Shown one piece after another: positions 53,747 to 62,909 of a DNA stretch of 64,000 bases. Below the pieces are notes generated by a model. The model saw only the letters and a program-made list of their open reading frames with translations. It did not search any database and had not been told where the DNA came from. This DNA is from an uncultured Bacteroidales bacterium (GTDB lineage: Bacteria > Bacteroidota > Bacteroidia > Bacteroidales > F082): positions 1 through 64,000 of the forward strand of contig CAMZJA010000004.1 of NCBI GenBank assembly GCA_947307415.1, read 5' to 3'. The position numbers and the translations under genes are program-made. Numbering within the stretch: position 1 is the first letter of the stretch; each line of letters begins with the position of its first letter.

Positions 53747-53832
53747 GTCATTCTGAGCGTAACGAAGTGAAGTCGAAGAATCTCGAGATTTCTCCATTCC
53801 GTTCCATTTCATTCCACTTCAGTCGAAATGAC
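53747..53832. repeat. Paired TCATTTCGA repeat after ruvB
   Basis: GTCATTCTGAGCGTAACGAA with AGAATCTC forms one arm; GAGATTTCTCC with TTCAGTCGAAATGAC forms the other. The arms are imperfect compared with 14708-14795, and the middle holds an extra CCATTCCGTTCCATTTC-like duplication. Confidence 0.8.
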
Positions 53833-53856
53833 ATTCTCAGGCGATTACTTAAAAAA

Positions 53857-53887
53857 GAAACAGCTTCCTGGGGAGGGAAGCCGTTTC
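53857..53887 (-). terminator. Hairpin terminator of the YitT-type gene
   Basis: GAAACAGCTTCC (53857-53868) and GGAAGCCGTTTC (53876-53887) pair with one wobble. On the minus strand a T-run follows, as expected for termination of the gene ending at 53922. Confidence 0.7.
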
Positions 53888-53921
53888 CAAATTAACCATT
53901 TAAAACTTAATCCTATGAAAA

Positions 53922-54938
53922 TCAAAGCTTTACTCTCTCTTGCTTTGTTTTTTTCTTGTTACTCGCCCACAAGCCATAAACCTCGCTGACATTACCAGCT
54001 GTTATGAATGCGTTTATGCCGTTTTCGTTGATGTGATTCATCAACTTGGAGAACTCGTCTTTGGTCAGAAGGGCCTCAATCTCAACCTTCTTCTGATTGC
54101 TGTAACCACCAGTAACATCGTACATTGTAACACCACGCTGAAGATCACTGATGATGAACTCCTGGATGTGTTTGTACTGTGGACTGATGATGCAGACACG
54201 CTTTCTGTTGTTCAAACCCGCCGTGAAGTAATCGACCACAATACCATTGATCCATGTACCAATCAAACCGATTACCACGATGTTGAACGGGTTGATAGCA
54301 AAAGCTGTCAAACAGATTGCTGTGCCTGCCACCGTCACTGATGCTCCGATATCGAAATGCAAATACTTGTTGACAATCTTTGCAAGGATATCGAGACCAC
54401 CTGTCGAAGCATTAATCTTAAACAAGGTAGCCTGTGCGAAACTCAGGATAAGCACGAAGCAGACCAAGTCGAACCACGGGTCGCCCATCAACGATGAGAT
54501 ACCGTCATGAAGCGCAACCGGTGACCAGCCGCCCGTCGCCGCGTCGAAGAAAGCACTCTTCTCACCATAGAACTTGGTGATAACCATCTGATATGGTAAG
54601 TACTTCTCAAACAAGGCTGTGAAAGGTCCTAATATCAAAGCGGTGTAAACCGTCTTAATACCGAACTCTTTACCAATTAAAAAATAAGCAAGAACAAGCA
54701 AGATGGCGTTGATGACGAAAATCATCACTGACACCTCAAGATGCACACCGAACAACGACTTCGAAACTTCCGCCAAAACGATGGAAAGACCGGAAATCGT
54801 ACCGATGATAAGCTTGCTTGGCACTAAGAAATAGTGAACACAGATTGCTGTCAACACCATTCCAAACGTCATAATGAGAAATTCAACCCAGAACTTCTTG
54901 GTTGCAACATAACTCATAATTTGTTTAAAGCTTGCCAT
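53922..54938 (-). CDS. YitT family membrane protein
   Basis: A 338-residue protein. Five or six hydrophobic segments occupy the N-terminal about 230 residues (LIGTISGLSIVLAEVSKSLFG, ASTGGLDILAKIVNKYL). A cytoplasmic DUF2179-type domain forms the end (about 245-330, RGVTMYDVTGGYSNQKKVEIEALLTK in part). The family is widespread and the substrate or role is unknown. It is transcribed from a -7 box at 54973 and ends at a hairpin shared with the ruvB side. Confidence 0.88.
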   Translation of the reverse strand: MASFKQIMSYVATKKFWVEFLIMTFGMVLTAICVHYFLVPSKLIIGTISGLSIVLAEVSKSLFGVHLEVSVMIFVINAILLVLAYFLIGKEFGIKTVYTALILGPFTALFEKYLPYQMVITKFYGEKSAFFDAATGGWSPVALHDGISSLMGDPWFDLVCFVLILSFAQATLFKINASTGGLDILAKIVNKYLHFDIGASVTVAGTAICLTAFAINPFNIVVIGLIGTWINGIVVDYFTAGLNNRKRVCIISPQYKHIQEFIISDLQRGVTMYDVTGGYSNQKKVEIEALLTKDEFSKLMNHINENGINAFITAGNVSEVYGLWASNKKKTKQERVKL

Positions 54939-54972
54939 TTTTTAATGTTTTTACCCTATCGTTTTCGGGGTG

Positions 54973-54980
54973 CAAAAGTA
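54973..54980 (-). promoter_or_regulatory. -7 box of the YitT-type gene
   Basis: TACTTTTG on the minus strand, about 35 bases before the ATG at 54938. The gene-free stretch 54939-55202 holds this box and the divergent one at 55174; the rest is AT-rich without other visible features. Confidence 0.6.
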
Positions 54981-55173
54981 TAAATTATTTTTCATACTTC
55001 GACATTTTTTTCAAAAAAAATTAAAATATTTTTTTAACAATTGATTATCAATCATTTATAAAAATAAAATTATTTTTTAAAGACAATTTTTTATGCAGTA
55101 ATTCATTTTATTATGGCAAATTTTTACGCCAAAGCCCTCAAAAAAAATTATTTTTTTATTTCGATATTTTTAT

Positions 55174-55181
55174 TATCTTTG
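55174..55181 (+). promoter_or_regulatory. -7 box of the outer-membrane receptor gene
   Basis: TATCTTTG followed by CG, 21 bases before the ATG at 55203. Confidence 0.68.
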
Positions 55182-55202
55182 CGTCTTGAAAACGAGTAAT
55201 TA

Positions 55203-57743
55203 ATGAAGAAAATCATTACAGCATTAGCATTTGCCATTGTTATATTATTGTCATTCAATGCGTTAGCTAATCCAGCAAGGACTATTAATATTAAAGGTAA
55301 AGTCCTCGACAAAGACAACGGCGAAGCCCTTGAGTACGCCACCGTCAGTCTTTTCCGCCTCCCCGACTCCACCCTCGTGACCGGTGTCATCACCGAGGCT
55401 AACGGAAACTTCACGCTGCAGGCAACTGAAGGAAAATACTTCATCGCGGTGCAGTTCATGGGATATGTCACACGCAACATCAACATCACTGTGAAAAAAG
55501 ACAGCAACGACATGCATCTTGGCAAGATTTTCCTGCAACAGGACAGCGAGCTTCTCGACGAGGTGGAGGTTGTGGCCGAGAAGAGCACCATGTCGATGAC
55601 TCTCGACAAACGTGTTTTCAATGTGGGTAAAGATATAGCCAGCACCGCAGGCAACGCCATCGAAGTGCTCGAAAACATTCCGTCCGTGACCGTCGACGTG
55701 GAAGGCAACGTGAGCCTGCGCGGCGACGACGGAGTGCAGATCCTCGTCGACGGAAAGACATCAGGACTCGTGGGCCTCAGCACCCAAGACGCCTTGCGCA
55801 GCCTGCAAGCCGACATGATAGAACGTATCGAGGTTGTGACCAACCCTTCGGTGCGCTACGATGCCGAAGGAACAGCCGGAATCATCAATATAGTGTTGAA
55901 AAAAGACAAACGTAAAGGCTTCAACGGCAGCGTCGACGTGCGCGGCGGATTCCCCTTCGAATGGGGCAAAGCACAGCCCGAGCCGTTCCCGTTCCAGGCA
56001 GGCATAGGCACAAGCCTCAACTACCGGCTCAAACGTTTCAACTTCTTCGCGAGCTATAACTACAACTACCGCGACGACATCAGCGACGGCTACACCAAGA
56101 CGGAATATTTCAACGGCGGCACACCATACGACCCCGACCTGAAAAACCATGGCGACGCGACACAAGTGTCGGAACAGACCACCGAACGCGGACGCCACTC
56201 ACAAGGACACAACATCCGCGGCGGCCTCGACTACTACATCACCGACAACGACATCATCTCGTTCTCAGCGATGTACCGCCAAGGAACAGGCCATAACACC
56301 CCAACGGTAACCTACATCGACGAGTTTCCGTTCGACGGCACAGCAAAATACAAAAAACGTTCCGAAGACTGGCACAACAGCCGCCCGATGACCGAGTTTA
56401 CCCTCGACTACGACAAGTTTTTCAACACAAAAGACAACTACCTCAAGGCATCGTTCCGTTATTTTCAAAACCAGAACCAGGAATGGTCCGACATCTACGA
56501 CCGCCATTATGCCACACGCGAAGACATGGATAACGACGTGGTCATCGACACATCCGTCATCAGGCAATACACCAACACCACAGAGACGCACCGCCGCTTC
56601 CAGGGAACGCTCGATTTCGCCTATCATATCGGACTCAGCACCATCGAGGCGGGAGCTAAATATAACAACGGCATGCCGAGCAACAACGCCATTGTGACAC
56701 AAAACGGCGAAGAACTGACCGACTATTGTCATGAATTCGATTACAACCAGCAGGTGATGGCTCTCTACGCAAGCTACGGCACCGAAGTCGGCCTCTTCTC
56801 CTTCCTCGCCGGAGCACGTTACGAATACACCTACACCATGGCCAACTACAAGGATAAAGTCGGCGAGAAATATACCCAAAGCTATCACGACATCTTCCCG
56901 AGCGGCCACGTCAACTTCAAGCTCACCGACAAAGACCAGTTGCAAGTGAGCTACACACGCCGCATACGCCGTCCGGGCTACTGGCAGATGGCACCTTACC
57001 GCTCGTTTAACGACGACCGCAACTTCCGCATAGGCAACCCAGCGTTAAAGCCAGTATACACTGACAGTTACGAGTTTTCATATCTTAAATTCTGGGAAGG
57101 CGGCAACTTCAACATCACAGGCTATTACCGTCACAGCACCGACGTGATCCGTCATTTCACCGAGATAGAAAACGACATCTCCGTCAGCATGCCGCAAAAC
57201 TTCGGCATCAGCGACGACTACGGCATCGAGGCGGTGGCGTCGGTGAGAATCTTCAAATGGTGGAACATCAACGGAAACGTCAACTTCTTCAGGTCGTCGA
57301 CGGTTGGCGACTACACCTCGACCACGACAGGCATCACCAAACACTACACAACCGACTCGTACAACCTCTTCGGTCGTCTCGTCTCGAAGTTCGACTTCAA
57401 GAAAATATGCAACATCCAGTTCACAGGTCACTTCATGGGACCCCGTGACGAGCCTCTCGGATTCCGCGAAGCCAACTACTGGCTCGACTTTGCGGCATCA
57501 CGCGACGTGTTCAACGGAAAAGGCACCTTATCACTGAACGTCAGAGACGTGTTCGGCTCACGCTCACACGCAGGTGAGTCGTGGGGCTCAAACTTCTGGC
57601 AATACAGCAAAGGATCGTGGAGCAAGACCACGGTGACACTCAACTTCAACTACCGCATCAACCAGCAGCCGAAGAAACAACGCGGAGGCGACGATGGTGG
57701 CAACGACGCCTACGATAGCGACGGAGGAGGATACGACGACTAA
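55203..57743 (+). CDS. TonB-dependent-receptor-like outer membrane protein
   Basis: An 846-residue exported protein with signal peptide MKKIITALAFAIVILLSFNALA. A carboxypeptidase-regulatory-like domain lies at about residues 28-110 (INIKGKVLDKDNGEALEYAT). A plug domain follows (GNAIEVLENIPSVTVDVEGN, about 152-171, and IERIEVVTNPSVRYDAEGTA). A large beta-barrel follows, with FNYRINQQ near the end and a Gly/Asp-rich tail (GGDDGGNDAYDSDGGGYDD). This is the outer-membrane beta-barrel family related to TonB-dependent receptors. No SusD or transport partner is adjacent, so the ligand is unknown. Its stop abuts the convergent GH92 gene. Confidence 0.88.
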   Translation: MKKIITALAFAIVILLSFNALANPARTINIKGKVLDKDNGEALEYATVSLFRLPDSTLVTGVITEANGNFTLQATEGKYFIAVQFMGYVTRNINITVKKDSNDMHLGKIFLQQDSELLDEVEVVAEKSTMSMTLDKRVFNVGKDIASTAGNAIEVLENIPSVTVDVEGNVSLRGDDGVQILVDGKTSGLVGLSTQDALRSLQADMIERIEVVTNPSVRYDAEGTAGIINIVLKKDKRKGFNGSVDVRGGFPFEWGKAQPEPFPFQAGIGTSLNYRLKRFNFFASYNYNYRDDISDGYTKTEYFNGGTPYDPDLKNHGDATQVSEQTTERGRHSQGHNIRGGLDYYITDNDIISFSAMYRQGTGHNTPTVTYIDEFPFDGTAKYKKRSEDWHNSRPMTEFTLDYDKFFNTKDNYLKASFRYFQNQNQEWSDIYDRHYATREDMDNDVVIDTSVIRQYTNTTETHRRFQGTLDFAYHIGLSTIEAGAKYNNGMPSNNAIVTQNGEELTDYCHEFDYNQQVMALYASYGTEVGLFSFLAGARYEYTYTMANYKDKVGEKYTQSYHDIFPSGHVNFKLTDKDQLQVSYTRRIRRPGYWQMAPYRSFNDDRNFRIGNPALKPVYTDSYEFSYLKFWEGGNFNITGYYRHSTDVIRHFTEIENDISVSMPQNFGISDDYGIEAVASVRIFKWWNINGNVNFFRSSTVGDYTSTTTGITKHYTTDSYNLFGRLVSKFDFKKICNIQFTGHFMGPRDEPLGFREANYWLDFAASRDVFNGKGTLSLNVRDVFGSRSHAGESWGSNFWQYSKGSWSKTTVTLNFNYRINQQPKKQRGGDDGGNDAYDSDGGGYDD

Positions 57744-60623
57744 CTATTCAATAACTATTTCATCGCAGAAGATCCACGCCTTCTCACCTGCTCCGACATG
57801 CCAGTCGGGGCATAGTCCGATTGTGGTGGCGACCATCCTCACGTAACGTGCCTTCAAGTCCTTGCGAATATCCAACTCCTGGATGATAGCGTCTTCCTCT
57901 TCAGGCTCGATTTCGTTCTCAACAACGCCAACCGATTTGAAGTTCTTGCCGTCGTTCGACACGAAGAACTCAACCTGCGTAGGCATGAAGATCCACGATT
58001 TCTGATCCTGCAGGAAGCTTCCGGCAAGACGGTGGATGTCGGTCATCTCACCCAAATTGACGGTGGCATCGAGGTCGACACCGTAATAGCCCTGCCACAT
58101 CCCGACACGGAAGTTATCGTTACCGCGCTGCAGATCAATGAGCGCGATGTCGCCACCAGCCTCATACTGGTTGCTGTAAGGATATTTTATCTTGATGTTG
58201 CGTCCTGCTTCGATTTTCTTGAACGAGCCCAACGACACCGTCGACTTGCGACCGTCAACCGTGGCATATGCCTTGATATCAGTGGTCTTGTCGATTGTAA
58301 ACGGACCCGTATATTCAATATCATCGCCATCATTCAGAGAGTAAAATATCTTGACATTCTTGTCAGGATGTGTGATGCTGACGTTCAAAGTGTCGTAGAA
58401 CACATATTTCGTCACATTAATAATAGGTGTAATGATGATCTGTTCCGACTCGATGCGCATCACAGGGCAGTCTTTCTCGTCGGTAGCCCAAGTGCTGTTG
58501 CGCTTGTCGGTCATCTGGAACTCGATTTTGCCGCCATTAACAACCTCATCGTAGTATAAGTAGCTGCGGTTCAACGGCTTACCATTCAGCTTCACCGATT
58601 CGATATATCTGTTTTCATGCGACAGATTTTTAGCGATGATAGTGAATTTCTTGCCATTTTCGAAGTTCACCGTCATCTTCTCGAAATGAGGCACACCGAT
58701 TACGAAATATCCGCTTGCAGGTGTCACCGGATAGAATCCCATGGCGCTCATCACATACCATGCCGACATCTGGCCGCAGTCCTCGTTGCCGCACAATCCG
58801 TCAGGCTGGTCGGTGTAAAGCTCGTTCATGATCTGGAACAACACCTTCTGTGTTTTTGCAGGTTTTCCAACGAAATTGAAGAGGTATGCCATGTGGTGCG
58901 ACGGCTCGTTGCCGTGCGCGTACTGGCCAATCATTCCGGTGATATCGGCCTGCTGACGGCCTGTAAATCCTGACGAAGTGTTAAACAGCTGGCTCAGCAT
59001 GTTCTCATAGTTGTCCTTGCCGCCCATAAGCTCGATATGACCATTAACATCCTGCGGCACAAAGAAGTTATACTGCCAGGTGTTTGCCTCGGTGAGCATG
59101 AAATTAACCTGACGAGGGTCGAATGGCGACACGAAACCGCCGTTTTTCCTGCCACGGAAGAACTTCGTAGACGGATCGTAGAGGTTTTTGTAATATTGAG
59201 CGCGTTTGTAGAACTCATCAGCGATTTCTTTCTTGCCCATCTTGTCGGCCATACGCGCGATGCACCAGTCGTCGTAAGCATATTCGAGTGTCGTCGACAC
59301 CGACTCACCAGCGGCGTCAGCGGCGATATAACCGTATTTTTTGTAGTAGTCGAGACCGAAGAAGTCTTTATTCGCGCGGTCAACCATAGCGGCGAGAGCT
59401 TTTTCAGCATCGAAACCCGTGATCCCGTTGATGTAGGCGTCGGCGATGACAGGAATTGAATGGTAGCCTATCATGCAGTGTGTCTCGTTGGCGGCGAGTT
59501 CCCATGTAGGAAGCAGTCCGCCTGTCTCATAATTATCGATGAAGGTGTTGATGATATCCACCGCGCGCTTCGTCTGAATCATGTCGAGCAACGGGTTCTC
59601 AGTACGAAACGTGTCCCACTGCGAGAAAACAGTGTAACGAGGGCTGTCCGACTGATGCACCTTCAGGTCGTGACCGCGATAGCGTCCGTCGACATCTGAA
59701 TAGAGGTTAGGCACTATAAACGAATGATACAGAGCGGTGTAGAATATGGTTTTGTCTCTCTCGAGCACGCTTTCCACGTTGATTCTGCCCAGTTCCTCGC
59801 TCCACGATTTATATGTCTTAGCCGCTAAAGCCTCCAGGTCAAAGTCGGTGATCTCCGACTCGAGGTTCTTCTTCGCACCCTCGACATCAACTGCCGAGAT
59901 ACCGATGCGCATGAGCAAAGGTTCGCCATCGTTCTCAAAATCAAAGGCATAGACAAGACCTTTATCGTTGTTTTCAAATGATTTTATCGGTTTCGAGAAC
60001 TCAGCATAGAAATATAGGTATTGGTCGCGAGCCCAGTAGCCAGAGCGACGGAATCCACTGATGGCGTTGTCGTTTTCGATTCTCGCCCAAGCCTCGTAGA
60101 TCTTCTCGGCCGACAACGTCGACTCCTTCAAATCCAAGATCACGGTGGCGTTCCCGCCTTCAGGGAAGGTGTAACGGTGCATGGCGGCACGCACGCCAGC
60201 CGCAAGATCCACCTTAATATTATAGTCGTCCAAAACCACACTATAGAAACCCGGACGCGCCACCTCAGTCTCATGACGGAAAGCCGAACGGTAATCCTCT
60301 GATTTATAATGCTTTTCGCCTACAATCGGCATGAAACGGAAGTCTCCGTAATCGTTGCAGCCCGTACCGCTGAGATGGGTGTGGCTGAATCCAAGTATGT
60401 GGTTGTCAGAGATATGATAGCCCGAGCAGCCGTCCCAGTCGTCCATCCTGGTGTCGGGACTGAGTTGAACCATTCCGAAAGGCGCCGTGGCACCCGGATA
60501 AGTGTGTCCGTGACCGCCGGTTCCAATAAAAGTGTCAACGTAAGATGCGTTGTCTTGTGTTGATTTTGTTGAGCATGACGCTAAAAGCAAAACGATAGAA
60601 ATTAATAAAGGTATCCTTTTCAT
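57744..60623 (-). CDS. GH92 family alpha-mannosidase lipoprotein
   Basis: A 959-residue lipoprotein with signal MKRIPLLISIVLLLASC. The N-terminal domain begins YVDTFIGTGGHGHTYPGATA. The catalytic (alpha/alpha)6 barrel carries the GH92 hallmarks HGNEPSHH and GNEDCGQMSAWYVMSAMGFY (about residues 600-650). GH92 enzymes are calcium-dependent exo-alpha-mannosidases, mostly cutting alpha-1,2 links of N-glycans. Beyond the catalytic part are a chitobiase-C-like domain (about 735-800) and a discoidin-like C-terminal domain (about 830-959). The start is the ATG at 60623, giving a normal lipoprotein signal. No other glycoside hydrolase or SusC/D pair is next to it. Confidence 0.93.
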   Translation of the reverse strand: MKRIPLLISIVLLLASCSTKSTQDNASYVDTFIGTGGHGHTYPGATAPFGMVQLSPDTRMDDWDGCSGYHISDNHILGFSHTHLSGTGCNDYGDFRFMPIVGEKHYKSEDYRSAFRHETEVARPGFYSVVLDDYNIKVDLAAGVRAAMHRYTFPEGGNATVILDLKESTLSAEKIYEAWARIENDNAISGFRRSGYWARDQYLYFYAEFSKPIKSFENNDKGLVYAFDFENDGEPLLMRIGISAVDVEGAKKNLESEITDFDLEALAAKTYKSWSEELGRINVESVLERDKTIFYTALYHSFIVPNLYSDVDGRYRGHDLKVHQSDSPRYTVFSQWDTFRTENPLLDMIQTKRAVDIINTFIDNYETGGLLPTWELAANETHCMIGYHSIPVIADAYINGITGFDAEKALAAMVDRANKDFFGLDYYKKYGYIAADAAGESVSTTLEYAYDDWCIARMADKMGKKEIADEFYKRAQYYKNLYDPSTKFFRGRKNGGFVSPFDPRQVNFMLTEANTWQYNFFVPQDVNGHIELMGGKDNYENMLSQLFNTSSGFTGRQQADITGMIGQYAHGNEPSHHMAYLFNFVGKPAKTQKVLFQIMNELYTDQPDGLCGNEDCGQMSAWYVMSAMGFYPVTPASGYFVIGVPHFEKMTVNFENGKKFTIIAKNLSHENRYIESVKLNGKPLNRSYLYYDEVVNGGKIEFQMTDKRNSTWATDEKDCPVMRIESEQIIITPIINVTKYVFYDTLNVSITHPDKNVKIFYSLNDGDDIEYTGPFTIDKTTDIKAYATVDGRKSTVSLGSFKKIEAGRNIKIKYPYSNQYEAGGDIALIDLQRGNDNFRVGMWQGYYGVDLDATVNLGEMTDIHRLAGSFLQDQKSWIFMPTQVEFFVSNDGKNFKSVGVVENEIEPEEEDAIIQELDIRKDLKARYVRMVATTIGLCPDWHVGAGEKAWIFCDEIVIE

Positions 60624-60722
60624 TTGACTAAATTTTTCAAGCCATAAAATTACTCTAATTTTCATTACCTTATTAAAAAAATAAAAAAAATACTTTTTTG
60701 GCTGTATTTCAAAAAAAAACAG

Positions 60723-60730
60723 TATCTTTG
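60723..60730 (+). promoter_or_regulatory. -7 box of the gene at 60781, with a TTG -33 element
   Basis: TATCTTTG followed by CAAG. A TTTTTTG ending at 60700 is at about the right distance for a -33 element. The leader is about 45 bases. Confidence 0.7.
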
Positions 60731-60780
60731 CAAGCTAATTAATATGAATACAATTATTAACTAACTAAATTAACAACAAA

Positions 60781-62742
60781 ATGAAAAAAGCATTTTTACT
60801 TTCTTTAGGCCTTGTAATGGGCTTAAGTGCATTCGCACAGAGACAAGTCATTAAGAATGACGTGAAAGAAGGCGTTGCTAAAGCAAAAACAGTTGCTGTT
60901 GGTAACGAAATGACTACAGAAGCTTCTACCTACGCTCCTCAGGCAACAAAGAGCGTTGTCGTCAACAGATACGACGACATGGAAGATGGCGAGACAATGT
61001 GGACATACTATGACCTCCAGTCAAACCAGTATGTAGCTAACCGTATGTATCAGTTACCTGACGGTAGCGTAGCAGTTACAGCCACTTGGTCACACGAAGA
61101 TAACCAGACCGCTTCAGACCGTGGTACAGGTTACAACTTCTACGATGGCAGCGACTGGGCAGATGAACCAGAAGCACGCGTCGAGCCTTTCAAGACAGGT
61201 TGGCCTTCAATCGCACAGTTTGGCGACAACGGCGAAATCCTCCTCGCTCATGGCGATGGTCACATGCAGTGCTTCGTAAGAGAGACAGCAGGTGAAGATG
61301 ACTGGACATATGTTGGCGCTCTTCCGGACTATCCAGAAGGATATGCTTACACATCAGAATACCCGACATGGCCAAGAATCGTCACATGCGGCGACCACCA
61401 CAACATCGCTGTTGCAGTCGCTGTTCTTCAGCACTCAATCAGCTCAGACGAGACAGACCTTCAGACTGTTATGTGGCGTTCAGAAGACCCGGCAAACATC
61501 GACAGCTGGACAGTTAGCTACGGTCCTCTTCACGAGACAGGTTGGGATCACAACCAGTTCTCAGCTGACGACTACTGCATGGCAGCTAACGGCAACACAG
61601 TAGCCCTTATGTACTCAGGCTGCTTGACAAACAGCGTTTGGATGTTCAAATCAACAGACTGCGGTGCAACATGGACATCAACAAAAGTTTGGGAAAACCC
61701 ATACGAAGGTAGAGAATTCGACGAAGAACCAGCTTGGGGTATGGAAGACACCCTCTTCATGCCTATGAACGGTTCAATCGTTATCGACAACAACAACGTT
61801 GTCCACGTAGCTCTCAACACATTTGAGATGGCTCACACACTTGAAAACGACCCAGGTTACTACACATACTACAGCGGTCGCGCAGTCGACGGTATCCTCT
61901 ACTGGAACGACACTCAGGTTGCTCCTATTCAGTCACCTGACGGCAACCCACACCATGCAGCACGTCTCTGGTGGCCAGATCCGGAGAATCCGGGCTATGT
62001 CCACATGGATGCAGATTCAACAAGATGGATTGGCTTCATCCCAATGTACGAAGGTGTTGATTGGAGCAACGATTTGTACTACATGTCTCAGTCAGAGTAT
62101 GTCAGCAAGTTCTACGGTGCTTCAGGTCACCCGGCACTCTCATGCGACCCAGCCGGCAACCTCGCTTGCGCATTCTCAGCACCTTGCACAAAACGTATCA
62201 GCCAGACTACAACTCCTTACTACTACAGATCTATCTATGTAAGCTATCGCTCAGCTGCTGACGGTTACTGGATGCAGGTTGAAGACGACCTCATGGACGA
62301 CGTTATGCTTATGTTCTCAGAAGGCGTGTTCACAAATGCAGTTCAAAACACAGTTAATCTCGGTGAATTCTGGTTCTCATATCAGGTTGACGATCAGATT
62401 GGTTTCTACTGGGGCAGCAACGCTTCACAGGCAAATGCAACAGAAAACGTAATCCACGTTACTAAAGTCATTAAGAGATTAGGCGTAGAAGAGACAGAAG
62501 CTCAGGATGTTGTTTACAGCATCTATCCTAACCCTGCAACAGACTATGTTGTTGTAAGCTCATCATCAGATGCTAACGCAACTATCACATTCGTCAACCT
62601 CGCAGGCCAGACAGTGAAGAGCATCAACAAGAACCTCACAACAGGTGAAAACACAATCAGCATCGACCTCGAAAGCGGAATCTACTTCTGCACAGTCAAT
62701 GCTAACGGCTTCAGCAAGACAACTAAAGTCATTGTGAAGTAA
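60781..62742 (+). CDS. Abundant secreted protein with type IX sorting domain
   Basis: A 653-residue exported protein with signal peptide MKKAFLLSLGLVMGLSAFAQ. A repeat-like beta-rich region with BNR/sialidase-style units follows (VWMFKSTDCGATWTSTKVW and similar, about residues 250-310). A type A type IX sorting domain closes it (VVYSIYPNPATDYVVVSSSS, ending SGIYFCTVNANGFSKTTKVIVK). No catalytic set could be assigned, so the propeller-like part may bind rather than cut. Codon choice is extremely biased towards ACA, TCA and GCA, as in nifJ and gcvH, implying very high expression. A GTAGAGACG-family hairpin terminates it. Confidence 0.82.
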   Translation: MKKAFLLSLGLVMGLSAFAQRQVIKNDVKEGVAKAKTVAVGNEMTTEASTYAPQATKSVVVNRYDDMEDGETMWTYYDLQSNQYVANRMYQLPDGSVAVTATWSHEDNQTASDRGTGYNFYDGSDWADEPEARVEPFKTGWPSIAQFGDNGEILLAHGDGHMQCFVRETAGEDDWTYVGALPDYPEGYAYTSEYPTWPRIVTCGDHHNIAVAVAVLQHSISSDETDLQTVMWRSEDPANIDSWTVSYGPLHETGWDHNQFSADDYCMAANGNTVALMYSGCLTNSVWMFKSTDCGATWTSTKVWENPYEGREFDEEPAWGMEDTLFMPMNGSIVIDNNNVVHVALNTFEMAHTLENDPGYYTYYSGRAVDGILYWNDTQVAPIQSPDGNPHHAARLWWPDPENPGYVHMDADSTRWIGFIPMYEGVDWSNDLYYMSQSEYVSKFYGASGHPALSCDPAGNLACAFSAPCTKRISQTTTPYYYRSIYVSYRSAADGYWMQVEDDLMDDVMLMFSEGVFTNAVQNTVNLGEFWFSYQVDDQIGFYWGSNASQANATENVIHVTKVIKRLGVEETEAQDVVYSIYPNPATDYVVVSSSSDANATITFVNLAGQTVKSINKNLTTGENTISIDLESGIYFCTVNANGFSKTTKVIVK

Positions 62743-62770
62743 GACATAAATCGTTAGATTTTAAACATTG

Positions 62771-62799
62771 GTAGAGACGTCATAATATGGCGTCTCTAC
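62771..62799 (+). terminator. Terminator hairpin (GTAGAGACG family)
   Basis: GTAGAGACGTCA and TGGCGTCTCTAC pair with one mismatch around a short loop and are followed by a T-run. It belongs to the same family as 106-139 and 33691-33720. Confidence 0.85.
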
Positions 62800-62840
62800 A
62801 TTTTTTTACGTTTTTTCTTGCATTTTTTACAAAAACACCG

Positions 62841-62848
62841 TATTTTTG
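62841..62848 (+). promoter_or_regulatory. -7 box of corA, with a TTG -33 element
   Basis: TATTTTTG followed by CACG. TTG at 62818-62820 is 20 bases upstream. The leader to the ATG is about 55 bases. Confidence 0.68.
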
Positions 62849-62896
62849 CACGTTTTAACAGAAAAATACTCGAATGTAGAATTTTTATCATAAAAG

Positions 62897-62904
62897 AAAG
62901 GGGG
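62897..62904 (+). promoter_or_regulatory. Shine-Dalgarno-like purine run before corA
   Basis: AAAGGGGG lies 5 bases before the corA ATG. Most genes here have AT-rich, SD-less starts, so this G-run is unusual and may increase initiation. Confidence 0.45.
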
Positions 62905-62909
62905 ACAGC

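Noticed and set aside
55203..60623. Polysaccharide utilisation locus
   Set aside because: The receptor and the GH92 gene are convergent, and there is no SusD, regulator or second enzyme.
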